From Cryomorphaceae bacterium (GTDB taxonomy: Bacteria > Bacteroidota > Bacteroidia > Flavobacteriales_D > Crocinitomicaceae): DNA of 6,606 bases. The notes under the pieces are model-generated. The model did no database searches, had not been told where the DNA came from, and worked only from the letters and a program-made list of their open reading frames with translations. The stretch is taken from contig JAIXRD010000337.1 of the NCBI GenBank assembly GCA_027485365.1, forward strand, positions 1-6,606, given 5' to 3'. Position 1 is the stretch's first letter. The number at the start of each line of letters is the position of its first letter. A program made the position numbers and the translations under genes. Positions 1 to 6,058 of the stretch are shown here, piece after piece.

Positions 1-74
1 ATCATTCAAACAAGGTGGAGTGAGTCTTCAAATAGGGCTAGGCAACCGACCATTGTTGACTAAGCGGTAAAGCT
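1..74. other. Unassigned sequence left of the tRNA remnant
   Basis: I see no gene, RNA or strong hairpin here. If the adjacent tRNA 3' half is an attachment site, this stretch is the outermost end of an integrated element lying mostly left of the window. Bases 35-41 (GGGCTAG) pair only imperfectly with the acceptor strand at 106-112, with one mismatch and two wobbles. Bases 55-73 loosely resemble a tRNA D-arm, but no complete cloverleaf can be drawn. Confidence 0.4.
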
Positions 75-116
75 ATAATCCTTTGATCCCAGGTTCAAGT
101 CCTGGTGGGCCCACCA
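75..116 (+). other. 3' half of a tRNA gene (probably tRNA-Met CAU), likely att site remnant
   Basis: The T-arm is perfect: stem CCAGG (89-93), loop TTCAAGT (94-100), stem CCTGG (101-105). It is followed by the acceptor 3' strand TGGGCCC (106-112), discriminator A and an encoded CCA (114-116). The ATAATCC segment at 75-81 matches the 3' side of an anticodon arm like that of elongator tRNA-Met (loop CTCATAA), but the anticodon itself is damaged (CTATAA). No GGGCCCA 5' acceptor strand or proper D and anticodon stems lie upstream, so this cannot be a functional tRNA. Tyrosine recombinases commonly use the stretch from anticodon loop to tRNA 3' end as the attachment core, which is what is kept here. 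The tRNA identity is from memory of related tRNAs; the 3'-half assignment is solid. Confidence 0.7.
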
Positions 117-123
117 GAAAAGC

Positions 124-154
124 AAACCCTCATCAGAAATGGTGAGGGTTTTTT
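124..154 (+). terminator. Rho-independent terminator, possibly bidirectional
   Basis: An 11-bp stem with one G-T wobble (124-134 with 141-151) encloses a 6-base loop and runs into six T residues (149-154). It lies 7 bases after the tRNA CCA end, the usual place for a tRNA terminator, suggesting that the sequence from here rightwards is the original flank of the tRNA gene. On the minus strand the same hairpin is followed by TTTGCTTTT and lies about 20 bases beyond the stop of the glycosyltransferase gene, so it can also end that convergent operon. Confidence 0.85.
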
Positions 155-172
155 CTTCTTAGGTCGATCAAA

Positions 173-1885
173 TTAATGAGGAATATTATGGATAAGCTTC
201 TTGAAGTGCGTTGCAAATATTTTTGGATTACCGAGTGAGCTCTCATTAATCCGTTCTCGCATGGTTGCTCTTAAATCTTGTAATTTTGTTAAATTTCCAG
301 CGAGATGCTTTGCATTGCGCACAAAGTCGTCAGCAGTGCTTGCTATACATTCATCGAGACCAATCTCACTAAGGATGCTTGCCGCCTGGTTTGATACTGG
401 CGTCTTACCCCTTAAAGTTAATACTGGTAAACCCATCCATAGAGCCTCACAGCAGGTTGTGGCCCCAGAGAAGGGGTAAGTATCAAAAGCAATATCAACT
501 TCATTATAAAAATGAAAAAGAGACTCATGATCACAATCTGTGTATAACTCAACTCTCGAGTTGACGATTCCGTTAGCTTTAAATTCTTGTCGAATCATTC
601 TCCTTAGATTGGTGTCGCCTAATGTTTTCCAGCGCAATTGAATTCTGGATTTTGGTATGGCATTGAGTGCTTTAGACCATAAGGCAATGCACTCCTTATT
701 TATCTTAGATGTATTGCTAAAACTCCCGAAGGTAATAGCATCATTATCAAGAGCGGGGAGTGGGTTGATGGCTGGTGCGTAAGGTGGGGGCGTGTAGCAA
801 AATCGAGAGCAATCAAGTTCGTAAATTTTTTCTGAAAAGAATTCTTTTGGCACTCCAAGCAAATGCTGCTTGTCGAAAATAACACCATCTATTTGCGGCA
901 TGTAAGTCGAAGAAAAATAGCCCAAATAGCTCAGCTGAATTTGAGCCATTCTATGATTGAAGATAGGCATCCTATTGTTTGCGGTATGGCCAGATAGATC
1001 AATTAAAAGATCATTTTCATCGGCGCCAATCTTTTGAATAAGTGCGTTGTCAGGTAGAGCTTCATAAAAATAGAAATTGGAGGAATTTTTAATGAGATCT
1101 TCGGTTAATTGGTCTCTCTTGTGACCTGTGTAATAAATAGAAATCAAATACTCTTTATTGAGCTCCTTCAGAATAGGAATAAAAAACCAGCCAACTGGAT
1201 GTTGATACATATCCCCTGATATAAAGCCAATTTTTTGGATGACCTTAGGAGGACTTGTAAATTCTTTTCTGATATTGTTGCTTTCATATTTTGCAATAGC
1301 CTTTTTTGCAATAGCAATGTATTTATCTGGCGATGAGCAATAATTAGACAGCATTAATAAGTTTGATATAGAGCTAAAGTCATACAGATTCATAGAAATT
1401 CTCGTGGAAAGAAAATCTAATGCTCTAGATGATTCCATTTGCTCGCAAAGGCTAATAGCCAGGTTATTGCTATCGCCAATACTAAATTTTCTGGGATTAA
1501 TTTTTCCGTATGCGGTCGTTGCTAGAGTTGGCATTCCTGCATTAAGAAAGGTGCTAGATAGTGCTGTGCGAGCTCGATCTTCACATGGGCCCGGTATAAG
1601 TAATTGAAGAATAGCAATTGCCTCTTTATATCTAGCTTGCGTAAGATAAATATTTCCTTTTTGTAAGAGGACTTCCGCAGATAATTCGAAATCAATATTT
1701 TCCAATTGCTTTATAACGACCAGGGCCTCATCATATTTATGTATTCCCATTAGGGCTGATGAGAGCTCAAGATAGAGGGCGAAGTTTTCTGGAGTGTTTG
1801 CTATCAACTCTTGATACTGGCTAATTGCTAAATCATAATTCTTTAGCAATAAATTTTCCCGAGCAATCTTGGGGTTTATTCTCAT
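173..1885 (-). CDS. TPR-containing O-GlcNAc-transferase-like glycosyltransferase (GT41 family)
   Basis: A 570-residue protein. Residues 1-100 hold TPR-like helical repeats, residues 100-210 a helical linker, and residues 215-570 the two-lobed GT41 (OGT/SPINDLY) catalytic region. Visible family marks are GFISGDMYQHP (220-230, His229 at the place of the catalytic-site histidine of human OGT), IDLSGHT (295-301), the YLGY segment (320-323), FSNTSKINKE (389-398, Lys394 at the donor-phosphate-binding lysine), FDTYPFSGATT (467-477) and EALWMGLPVLTLRG (480-493). Family members move a sugar from a nucleotide donor to Ser/Thr, or in some bacterial members Asn, of proteins in the cytoplasm; donor and acceptor here are unknown. 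FSST at 324-327 replaces the usual PGT-type loop, so this is a divergent member. There is no signal peptide. The start lies 2 bp after the stop of the radical SAM gene with only a weak AAGA upstream, which suggests translational coupling. Confidence 0.93.
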   Translation of the reverse strand: MRINPKIARENLLLKNYDLAISQYQELIANTPENFALYLELSSALMGIHKYDEALVVIKQLENIDFELSAEVLLQKGNIYLTQARYKEAIAILQLLIPGPCEDRARTALSSTFLNAGMPTLATTAYGKINPRKFSIGDSNNLAISLCEQMESSRALDFLSTRISMNLYDFSSISNLLMLSNYCSSPDKYIAIAKKAIAKYESNNIRKEFTSPPKVIQKIGFISGDMYQHPVGWFFIPILKELNKEYLISIYYTGHKRDQLTEDLIKNSSNFYFYEALPDNALIQKIGADENDLLIDLSGHTANNRMPIFNHRMAQIQLSYLGYFSSTYMPQIDGVIFDKQHLLGVPKEFFSEKIYELDCSRFCYTPPPYAPAINPLPALDNDAITFGSFSNTSKINKECIALWSKALNAIPKSRIQLRWKTLGDTNLRRMIRQEFKANGIVNSRVELYTDCDHESLFHFYNEVDIAFDTYPFSGATTCCEALWMGLPVLTLRGKTPVSNQAASILSEIGLDECIASTADDFVRNAKHLAGNLTKLQDLRATMRERINESSLGNPKIFATHFKKLIHNIPH

Positions 1886-1887
1886 GT

Positions 1888-3228
1888 TTAAAGATCTTGA
1901 ATAGTAAGGTGTAGATTATTTTTCATGCATACTGAGCAAAAAGAGTGTTTGTATTTCAAATCCTCAAGTGTTTGAATGCTGTTTTCCAAAAAATATATTT
2001 TTTGATTGTTTTGGTCCGATAGGGTTTTTGTCGTTCCGCAGCATAATGAGACTGAGCCATCATAATTTATTGCCGTCATATTGAAGCGCAATTCACAATC
2101 CATGTTGCCAGAGCGTCGGGAATTTAAGTTGCCACCAATATCTTTTGGATGAAAAAATAATTGGCTTTCTAGTTCGGACGGAGGAGTATTTGGATTATTT
2201 ATCAGAGAGTAAGCCTTCTCAATCGGAGCCATAATTGCATAGGATGGTCGATAGCCAAAGCCATATCGGTCTGCTAGTACCCTGATTTGCTCCATTTCAT
2301 CAACGGTATTTTTATACAGGTGGTGACCCACCCAGATTTCGGTAGATGCTTTATGGCGATCTCTTGCCAGCGCCAGCTCTTCGAGATTTTTTATTACGGC
2401 CCCGATGTCACCACGCTCATGCGTAACCCCATAGATTTCTTGTTTGAGACTAGAAATTGATACCTTGAATTTGTCGGGACTGGCGCGCATGACGCTGTCA
2501 ATCCTGTCGGTTAAGTTGAGGTTGCTAGAAATGAATGAGCTTAAGTTTGCATTTCGAATTTCTCGAATAAAATCGGGCAAGCTAGGGTTGAGTAAAGGCT
2601 CGCTCCAATTGAAAAGCCAAATATCAGGATTAAGAGTTGGTTTCTCGAGACAAATTTTTTTAAGGATTTTTGAAAATAGTTGGGGTGACATTAATCCTTT
2701 TGTCATTTCACTCTGATTCCCAACGGGGCAGGTGGGGCAGCGTAGATTGCATCCACTCACTACATCAATGGCGTATACATAGGTAGATGCCTCTATGGGG
2801 TGATATCGTTCAAGTGTTTTATTTTGCCCAGAGCTATACACGAATTGATTCAAATATTCTGGAAGCTCAACTTTTTTCTTGAGACTGTAGAGTGCTGGGA
2901 AATCAAGCTTGTGTAGTTCTGCATAGCTTATCCATGCTTGGGCTTGTTTTTTGTGCGAGTTGGAAAGATGAATTTGGATGACTAGCTCAACAGCCTTATT
3001 GCGATCTATATCGTTATTAAGATCTAGATCGAACGAGTCTTTAACGAACTGATCGCCCTTTAAATCAGATTTTCTTAATAGTAGAGTGCCCAGATTGAAT
3101 AGGGCGTCCGCTTGCTTAGGGTTAATCCGTAGTGCGGCGATATATAGCTCTTCGGCCTTTTCTGTTAAATTTTGGCGATAGCGATCTGCGGCTTCCGATA
3201 GTAATTGAGTTAGATTATGGGCAGCCAT
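1888..3228 (-). CDS. TPR and radical SAM/SPASM domain protein
   Basis: A 446-residue protein. Residues 6-60 form a TPR (RYRQNLTEKAEELYIAALRI then ADALFNLGTLL), followed by a helical region to about 125. The radical SAM core starts near 150 with the cluster motif Cys160-x3-Cys164-x2-Cys167 in SGCNLRCPTCP, which binds the [4Fe-4S] used to cleave S-adenosylmethionine. FNWSEPLLNP (206-215) stands at the GGEP-type SAM-binding motif. The C-terminal SPASM-like region supplies Cys378, Cys396-Cys397 and Cys431-x2-Cys434, enough for one auxiliary Fe-S cluster, with the typical NYDGSVSLCC stretch. SPASM enzymes modify peptides or sugars; which applies here cannot be read from the sequence. It is the first gene of an operon with the GT41 gene, and both carry TPR arms, pointing to a shared protein or carbohydrate target. 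There is no clear Shine-Dalgarno before the ATG, and the divergent gene starts 23 bp away. Confidence 0.92.
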   Translation of the reverse strand: MAAHNLTQLLSEAADRYRQNLTEKAEELYIAALRINPKQADALFNLGTLLLRKSDLKGDQFVKDSFDLDLNNDIDRNKAVELVIQIHLSNSHKKQAQAWISYAELHKLDFPALYSLKKKVELPEYLNQFVYSSGQNKTLERYHPIEASTYVYAIDVVSGCNLRCPTCPVGNQSEMTKGLMSPQLFSKILKKICLEKPTLNPDIWLFNWSEPLLNPSLPDFIREIRNANLSSFISSNLNLTDRIDSVMRASPDKFKVSISSLKQEIYGVTHERGDIGAVIKNLEELALARDRHKASTEIWVGHHLYKNTVDEMEQIRVLADRYGFGYRPSYAIMAPIEKAYSLINNPNTPPSELESQLFFHPKDIGGNLNSRRSGNMDCELRFNMTAINYDGSVSLCCGTTKTLSDQNNQKIYFLENSIQTLEDLKYKHSFCSVCMKNNLHLTIQDL

Positions 3229-3264
3229 GTTGATAATTTACCACTAAGACTATGAAAATATCAA
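3205..3264. promoter_or_regulatory. Compressed divergent start region with possible promoter for the minus operon
   Basis: Only 23 bp (3229-3251) separate the two divergent start codons, so promoters must overlap coding sequence. On the minus strand, TTGATA (3264-3259) is spaced 18 bp from TAAATT (3240-3235), a fair -35/-10 pair that would start transcription at or next to the ATG at 3228 and give a leaderless or nearly leaderless mRNA. On the plus strand, GATAAT (3232-3237) is a good -10, but the best -35 (TTGAGT, 3205-3210) is 21 bp away, which is poor. Neither gene has a strong Shine-Dalgarno. These are motif matches by eye only. Confidence 0.3.
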
Positions 3265-4598
3265 AATCCTCATCCCTTAGCCTATTTCTTATAGCGGCTT
3301 CAACATCAACCGGAGCGCTCGCTGACCCTTGTGGCCCAGGGACTATTAGCTCTAACGGCCAAGACTCACCTGCTGCCTGTACCCCAACACCTGTTGGCAC
3401 TTATCAAGATATGTTTGGGAAAACTGCTGGCATACCTGCTCCTTTGGGGAGCTTTGCGCCCTCCACGGGAATGACGACAGCCTTTGATGCCCCCGTCGGA
3501 TCTTACGTACCGGTTACGGGCGCCCCTGCTGCAACTTATGCCCCCGTCGGATCTTACGTACCGGTTACGGGTGCCTCTGCTGCAACTCAAGCTGCCCCTG
3601 GTTTTTATACTTATGCTCAAGGCGCTTCAAGTCAAGTGGCTGCCGGACTCCTTGCTGGCCCGCTTAATACCACTATTAGAGCCAATGAGGCGAGCATCCG
3701 TGACGCGAGTTCGATGATTGAAGATAAGACAGATGCAACAATTAAAACCTCTTTCTACTATCAGGGTGGTTCGGTTGGTCAGGTTGGTCAGTCTTCGGGC
3801 GCAAGACAAAATATCTCGTTTTGGGGCTTAAATGTTCTCGGTAATTTATTTGGTAGCAAAGAAGAGCCTGCTGGACTTTTAGCAAACGTGACTTCGGCAA
3901 ATTATTCTGCTGGGGCCGACGGTAGCGGTAATGGCTTAGGTGTAAGTCTGGGTCTATTTAAAAAAATTCAAATCGAATCAGTTAAATTGGTAGGAACTTT
4001 ACTTTTTGGTAATTATAGCTACAGCAATACTCGTCAGAATCTTTCTCAAGGATTAGTCTTTGGGTCATCCGCATCCAATCAAAGTGCAACAGGCAATACC
4101 AACGTCAACACTTATGGCGTAAACCTATTAGGTTCAGTGCCGCTAGTAAAGTCTTTGCCAAATTTAGATGGCTTTTTAAATGTTGCTGTTACTAATTATT
4201 CGTACAAAGCAATGAACGAATCTGTCAGCGCTGCTGGATCTAATCCAAGTGCTGGCTTAAGCACAACCTCTTTAAATTATGTATCGCTACCAGCTACTCT
4301 TGGGGCTAGATATTCGCTGATGGATTCGTCTAACCAGCGATCACTCGGAGCGATATCGGTCGGCTATAAATATGATTTTGGGAAATCATCGAGCTTGAAT
4401 GCGACAACACAATCAAGCCCTGGATACCAGTTTACTTTGCCCATTGCCTTAACTAACGCTCGGGCAACTATCATCGAGATTTCTTCTGCGAATTATGAAC
4501 TTAAAAAAGACCTGAGTTTATCGGCAGCTATTTCAAGTGAGTTTTCAAGTGCTTATTCGTTTTATCAGGGAAGTATACGATTACGAAAACTCTTTTAA
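3252..4598 (+). CDS. Secreted outer-membrane beta-barrel (autotransporter-like) protein with 17-residue repeats
   Basis: A 448-residue protein that I do not recognise by name. Residues 1-24 are a Sec signal peptide (Lys-containing start, hydrophobic SLSLFLIAAS core, cleavage expected after ALA24). Residues 25-45 hold two cysteines (C27, C43) in a PCGPGTIS...SPAACTP stretch. Residues 46-130 are five tandem 17-residue units of the form xPxGxYxPxTGxxAAxx, rich in Ser, Thr, Tyr, Gly and Pro. Residues 131-165 form a linker. From about 165 to the end, alternating polar and hydrophobic strands rich in Gly, Asn, Ser and Tyr suggest an outer-membrane barrel, and the protein ends in IRLRKLF with the terminal Phe typical of BAM substrates. 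The short N-terminal part could be a surface-exposed passenger. It is divergent from the GT41/radical SAM operon, so it is a natural candidate substrate (inference). The ATG is chosen because the signal peptide begins there; the ribosome-binding site is weak (TAAGA). Confidence 0.88.
   Translation: MKISKSSSLSLFLIAASTSTGALADPCGPGTISSNGQDSPAACTPTPVGTYQDMFGKTAGIPAPLGSFAPSTGMTTAFDAPVGSYVPVTGAPAATYAPVGSYVPVTGASAATQAAPGFYTYAQGASSQVAAGLLAGPLNTTIRANEASIRDASSMIEDKTDATIKTSFYYQGGSVGQVGQSSGARQNISFWGLNVLGNLFGSKEEPAGLLANVTSANYSAGADGSGNGLGVSLGLFKKIQIESVKLVGTLLFGNYSYSNTRQNLSQGLVFGSSASNQSATGNTNVNTYGVNLLGSVPLVKSLPNLDGFLNVAVTNYSYKAMNESVSAAGSNPSAGLSTTSLNYVSLPATLGARYSLMDSSNQRSLGAISVGYKYDFGKSSSLNATTQSSPGYQFTLPIALTNARATIIEISSANYELKKDLSLSAAISSEFSSAYSFYQGSIRLRKLF
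3489..3590 (+). repeat. Tandem 51-bp direct repeat (2 near-identical copies)
   Basis: Copy 1 is 3489-3539 and copy 2 is 3540-3590. They match at 47 of 51 bases, with the first 32 bases identical. They encode units 3 and 4 (residues 80-96 and 97-113) of the five 17-residue repeats in the outer-membrane protein. Units 1, 2 and 5 are diverged at the DNA level. The pattern indicates recent duplication of one unit within an older repeat array and a potential for length variation by slippage or recombination. Confidence 0.95.
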
Positions 4599-4801
4599 AG
4601 CTTGATTCCTCAAATCTTATGGTTTCATTAAATCTGCTACACAAAATGCTACACACAGATATTTAGGAGATGTAACCTCTTGAAATCCTAGTGGTTTTCT
4701 TTGGATCTCTGCTCTCATAAGTGGTGTCGGAGAGATGAGTGGTGATGCCCACCCACCGCTCTCTAGCAAAACGCACTATTGGAAAAAGTCAAAACTGAAA
4801 G
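4599..4801. other. Intergenic region, possible end of an integrated element
   Basis: About 200 bases with no convincing ORF. It holds the TGCTACACA direct repeat listed separately and, at about 4705-4765, several short GAGAG/CTCTC and GTGGTG/CACC complementary segments that could form imperfect hairpins. No T-arm or CCA end of a tRNA is visible, so if an attachment site lies here its core is not recognisable from this window alone. Confidence 0.4.
4635..4655 (+). repeat. Direct repeat TGCTACACA x2, candidate integrase arm-binding sites
   Basis: TGCTACACA occurs at 4635-4643 and again at 4647-4655, both copies exact, with starts 12 bp apart. Short direct repeats spaced by about one helical turn near the edge of an integrated element are the usual form of arm-type sites of tyrosine recombinases. 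The position between the surface-protein gene and the alpA/repA-like module fits an element boundary. No integrase gene is in the window, so the role is inferred. Confidence 0.45.
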
Positions 4802-4839
4802 AACTGGCAAATCTGGAAAAAGCACTTTTGCCAGTTTTT
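4802..4839 (+). terminator. Hairpin terminator between convergent units
   Basis: A perfect 10-bp stem (AACTGGCAAA at 4802-4811 with TTTGCCAGTT at 4827-4836) encloses a 15-base loop. It is followed on the plus strand by a T run and CTGCTTTTG. This orientation would stop transcription arriving from the outer-membrane protein gene about 200 bases upstream. On the minus strand the hairpin lies about 20 bases beyond the stop of the ATPase gene, but the sequence after it is only moderately T-rich, so termination there is less certain. Confidence 0.7.
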
Positions 4840-4855
4840 CTGCTTTTGTCGCTTT

Positions 4856-5836
4856 TTACTTTTTCACTGTGCCACTTGGTAGATGGATAAACAGTTTGTT
4901 GTTGAGGCTTTCTCTTCGCTCAAGCCACAACGGTGAGTGTGGTCTCAAACCGTTTGGTCCCCAGCGGTCTATGCAAGCCCTGACCTTTTTGTCACCAATC
5001 CCCATCACTTGACCAACCTTATTGGCTAGGGTTGTCACTGGTTGTTCTGAGTGCATGATTTCGTTGTGGATGTTTGCAATTATTCCAGTATCTCTTTCAT
5101 GAAGCTGCTGAATTTTTAGTTCACTCATCAGGTCAACAGCGCTATCAAGTGGCTTGACTTCTCTTGAGCTCTTCTCGTAGGTAAAACTGACCTTTTCGAC
5201 TTTACTTCTAACCTTGTCAGGCGTTATTGTGAAGTTGATGTGATTTGAGCTATCAGATACTGAAGAGAGGATGTACATCAGTTCATCTACATCGTTTCGG
5301 TTGTCGCCAACCCCTTCAAAAATCAGCTTGCCATCGTTGGTTAGATTTTTATTGGAGTGACCCAAAAGTAAAACTGTTGCACCTCTTACCGTGAGTGTCC
5401 TCATCAGCTTGAAGAACTGCTTTGAACGGTCTTTGTTCATTACTTCGCTGAATTTTTTCAGCGTATCGAAGATGAGTACATACTCGCTCAAATCTATATC
5501 GCTGTTTGTCCATTTCCTTAGGTCGTTGAGAATCTCGTCAGTGCTTGTTTCGCCAAGAACACTGCTAACAAGTCTGTACTCATGTTCTTCAGCTTGTTGT
5601 TGCATCTCTTTAAGGTCACCAACGGCTGCATCCTCTTGCATGTAATACACCTTGTATCCAATGCCTGAAAGCTCTCTAGCAGCCAAGGAGGCAAGCAGTG
5701 ATTTCCCTCCATTTGAAGGAGCCACCCAAAGATTCACGTGACCTTTTACAAGCGCTTTGCGCCAAATGATTTCTGTTGATTCCACTTTGTCCACCATTTC
5801 CTTTGTAATTACAAGTTTGTCCAGAGGGCAGTTCAT
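4856..5836 (-). CDS. RepA-like RecA-fold ATPase (AAA family) of a mobile element
   Basis: A 326-residue protein. Residues 28-225 form a RecA-type ATPase core: Walker A APSNGGKS (39-46), a YYMQED strand (64-69) as in RepA/DnaB-like proteins, Walker B VLIFD (120-124) and a sensor-like LLLGHSNK (156-163). Residues 240-326 are a separate C-terminal region with helices around ANKVGQVMGIGDKKVRACID that looks like a winged-helix DNA-binding domain. The RSF1010 RepA type of hexameric helicase unwinds DNA at origins of plasmids and islands, and the size fits. I see no primase or origin-binding partner in the window. The ATG overlaps the TGA of the upstream 74-residue gene (ATGA), so translation is probably coupled. 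The alternative is a RadA/KaiC-like regulatory ATPase; the context with AlpA favours a replication role. Confidence 0.87.
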   Translation of the reverse strand: MNCPLDKLVITKEMVDKVESTEIIWRKALVKGHVNLWVAPSNGGKSLLASLAARELSGIGYKVYYMQEDAAVGDLKEMQQQAEEHEYRLVSSVLGETSTDEILNDLRKWTNSDIDLSEYVLIFDTLKKFSEVMNKDRSKQFFKLMRTLTVRGATVLLLGHSNKNLTNDGKLIFEGVGDNRNDVDELMYILSSVSDSSNHINFTITPDKVRSKVEKVSFTYEKSSREVKPLDSAVDLMSELKIQQLHERDTGIIANIHNEIMHSEQPVTTLANKVGQVMGIGDKKVRACIDRWGPNGLRPHSPLWLERRESLNNKLFIHLPSGTVKK

Positions 5837-6057
5837 GTGTCTACACCCATCCTTTTTAAAAAATTCATCACATCATCTGAATCAGCAAACGCTTTAGTCA
5901 GCCCCCATCTGGAAACCAAATAACCATCTGAAGATTTGTGAATTTCTACCCCATATAGTTTTGCCTTTTGCTTGACAAAAACCATAGAGGGTGAAAAGAT
6001 AAATGTGTTTGGATTTGCGCCCTTTGATGTCGAGTCGGGGGCGTTATTTTTTGCCAT
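5833..6057 (-). CDS. Small island protein of unknown function (74 aa)
   Basis: The reading frame is open from 6093, but the start is placed at the ATG at 6057: GAGG at 6067-6064 stands 6 bases before it, and the start then lies one base after the alpA stop instead of overlapping it. The first 20 residues are polar and probably disordered. The rest (about 24-74) reads as a small alpha/beta domain with KAKLYGVEIHK, GYLVSRWGLTKAF and a final helix DDVMNFLKRMG. Short proteins with a similar VSRW-[AG]-LT segment are, from memory, common beside replication genes of proteobacterial islands and prophages; their function is not known to me. Its position between alpA and the ATPase, with an ATGA overlap to the latter, suggests a role in the same replication or control unit. 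Confidence 0.75.
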   Translation of the reverse strand: MAKNNAPDSTSKGANPNTFIFSPSMVFVKQKAKLYGVEIHKSSDGYLVSRWGLTKAFADSDDVMNFLKRMGVDT

Positions 6058-6058
6058 A

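Noticed and set aside
35..116. Complete tRNA gene starting at GGGCTAG
   Set aside because: The acceptor would contain a mismatch and wobbles, no proper D-arm or anticodon stem forms, and the spacing between D-arm-like and T-arm sequences is about 8 bases too short.
3489..3590. CRISPR-like or regulatory tandem repeat
   Set aside because: The repeats are contiguous without spacers, are multiples of three in frame, and encode a protein repeat.
3366..3620. Arg/Ser/Gly-rich minus-strand ORF (84 aa)
   Set aside because: It is the antisense shadow of the surface-protein repeats; its own internal repeats simply mirror the 51-bp duplication.
3484..3717. Plus-strand ORF of 77 aa with an internal repeat
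   Set aside because: It is an out-of-frame reading of the same 51-bp repeat inside the outer-membrane protein gene, with no ribosome binding site or domain.
4705..4765. Minus-strand tRNA-Ser-like or att-like sequence (GGTGTCGGAGAGATG and following)
   Set aside because: It resembles the reverse complement of a tRNA 3' end only in the first bases; there is no TTCGAA-type T-loop or matching stem, so I do not call a tRNA.
4779..5012. Plus-strand ORF of 77 aa with a hydrophobic stretch
   Set aside because: It runs over the terminator hairpin and then antisense to the ATPase C-terminus; the apparent hydrophobicity comes from T-rich terminator sequence.
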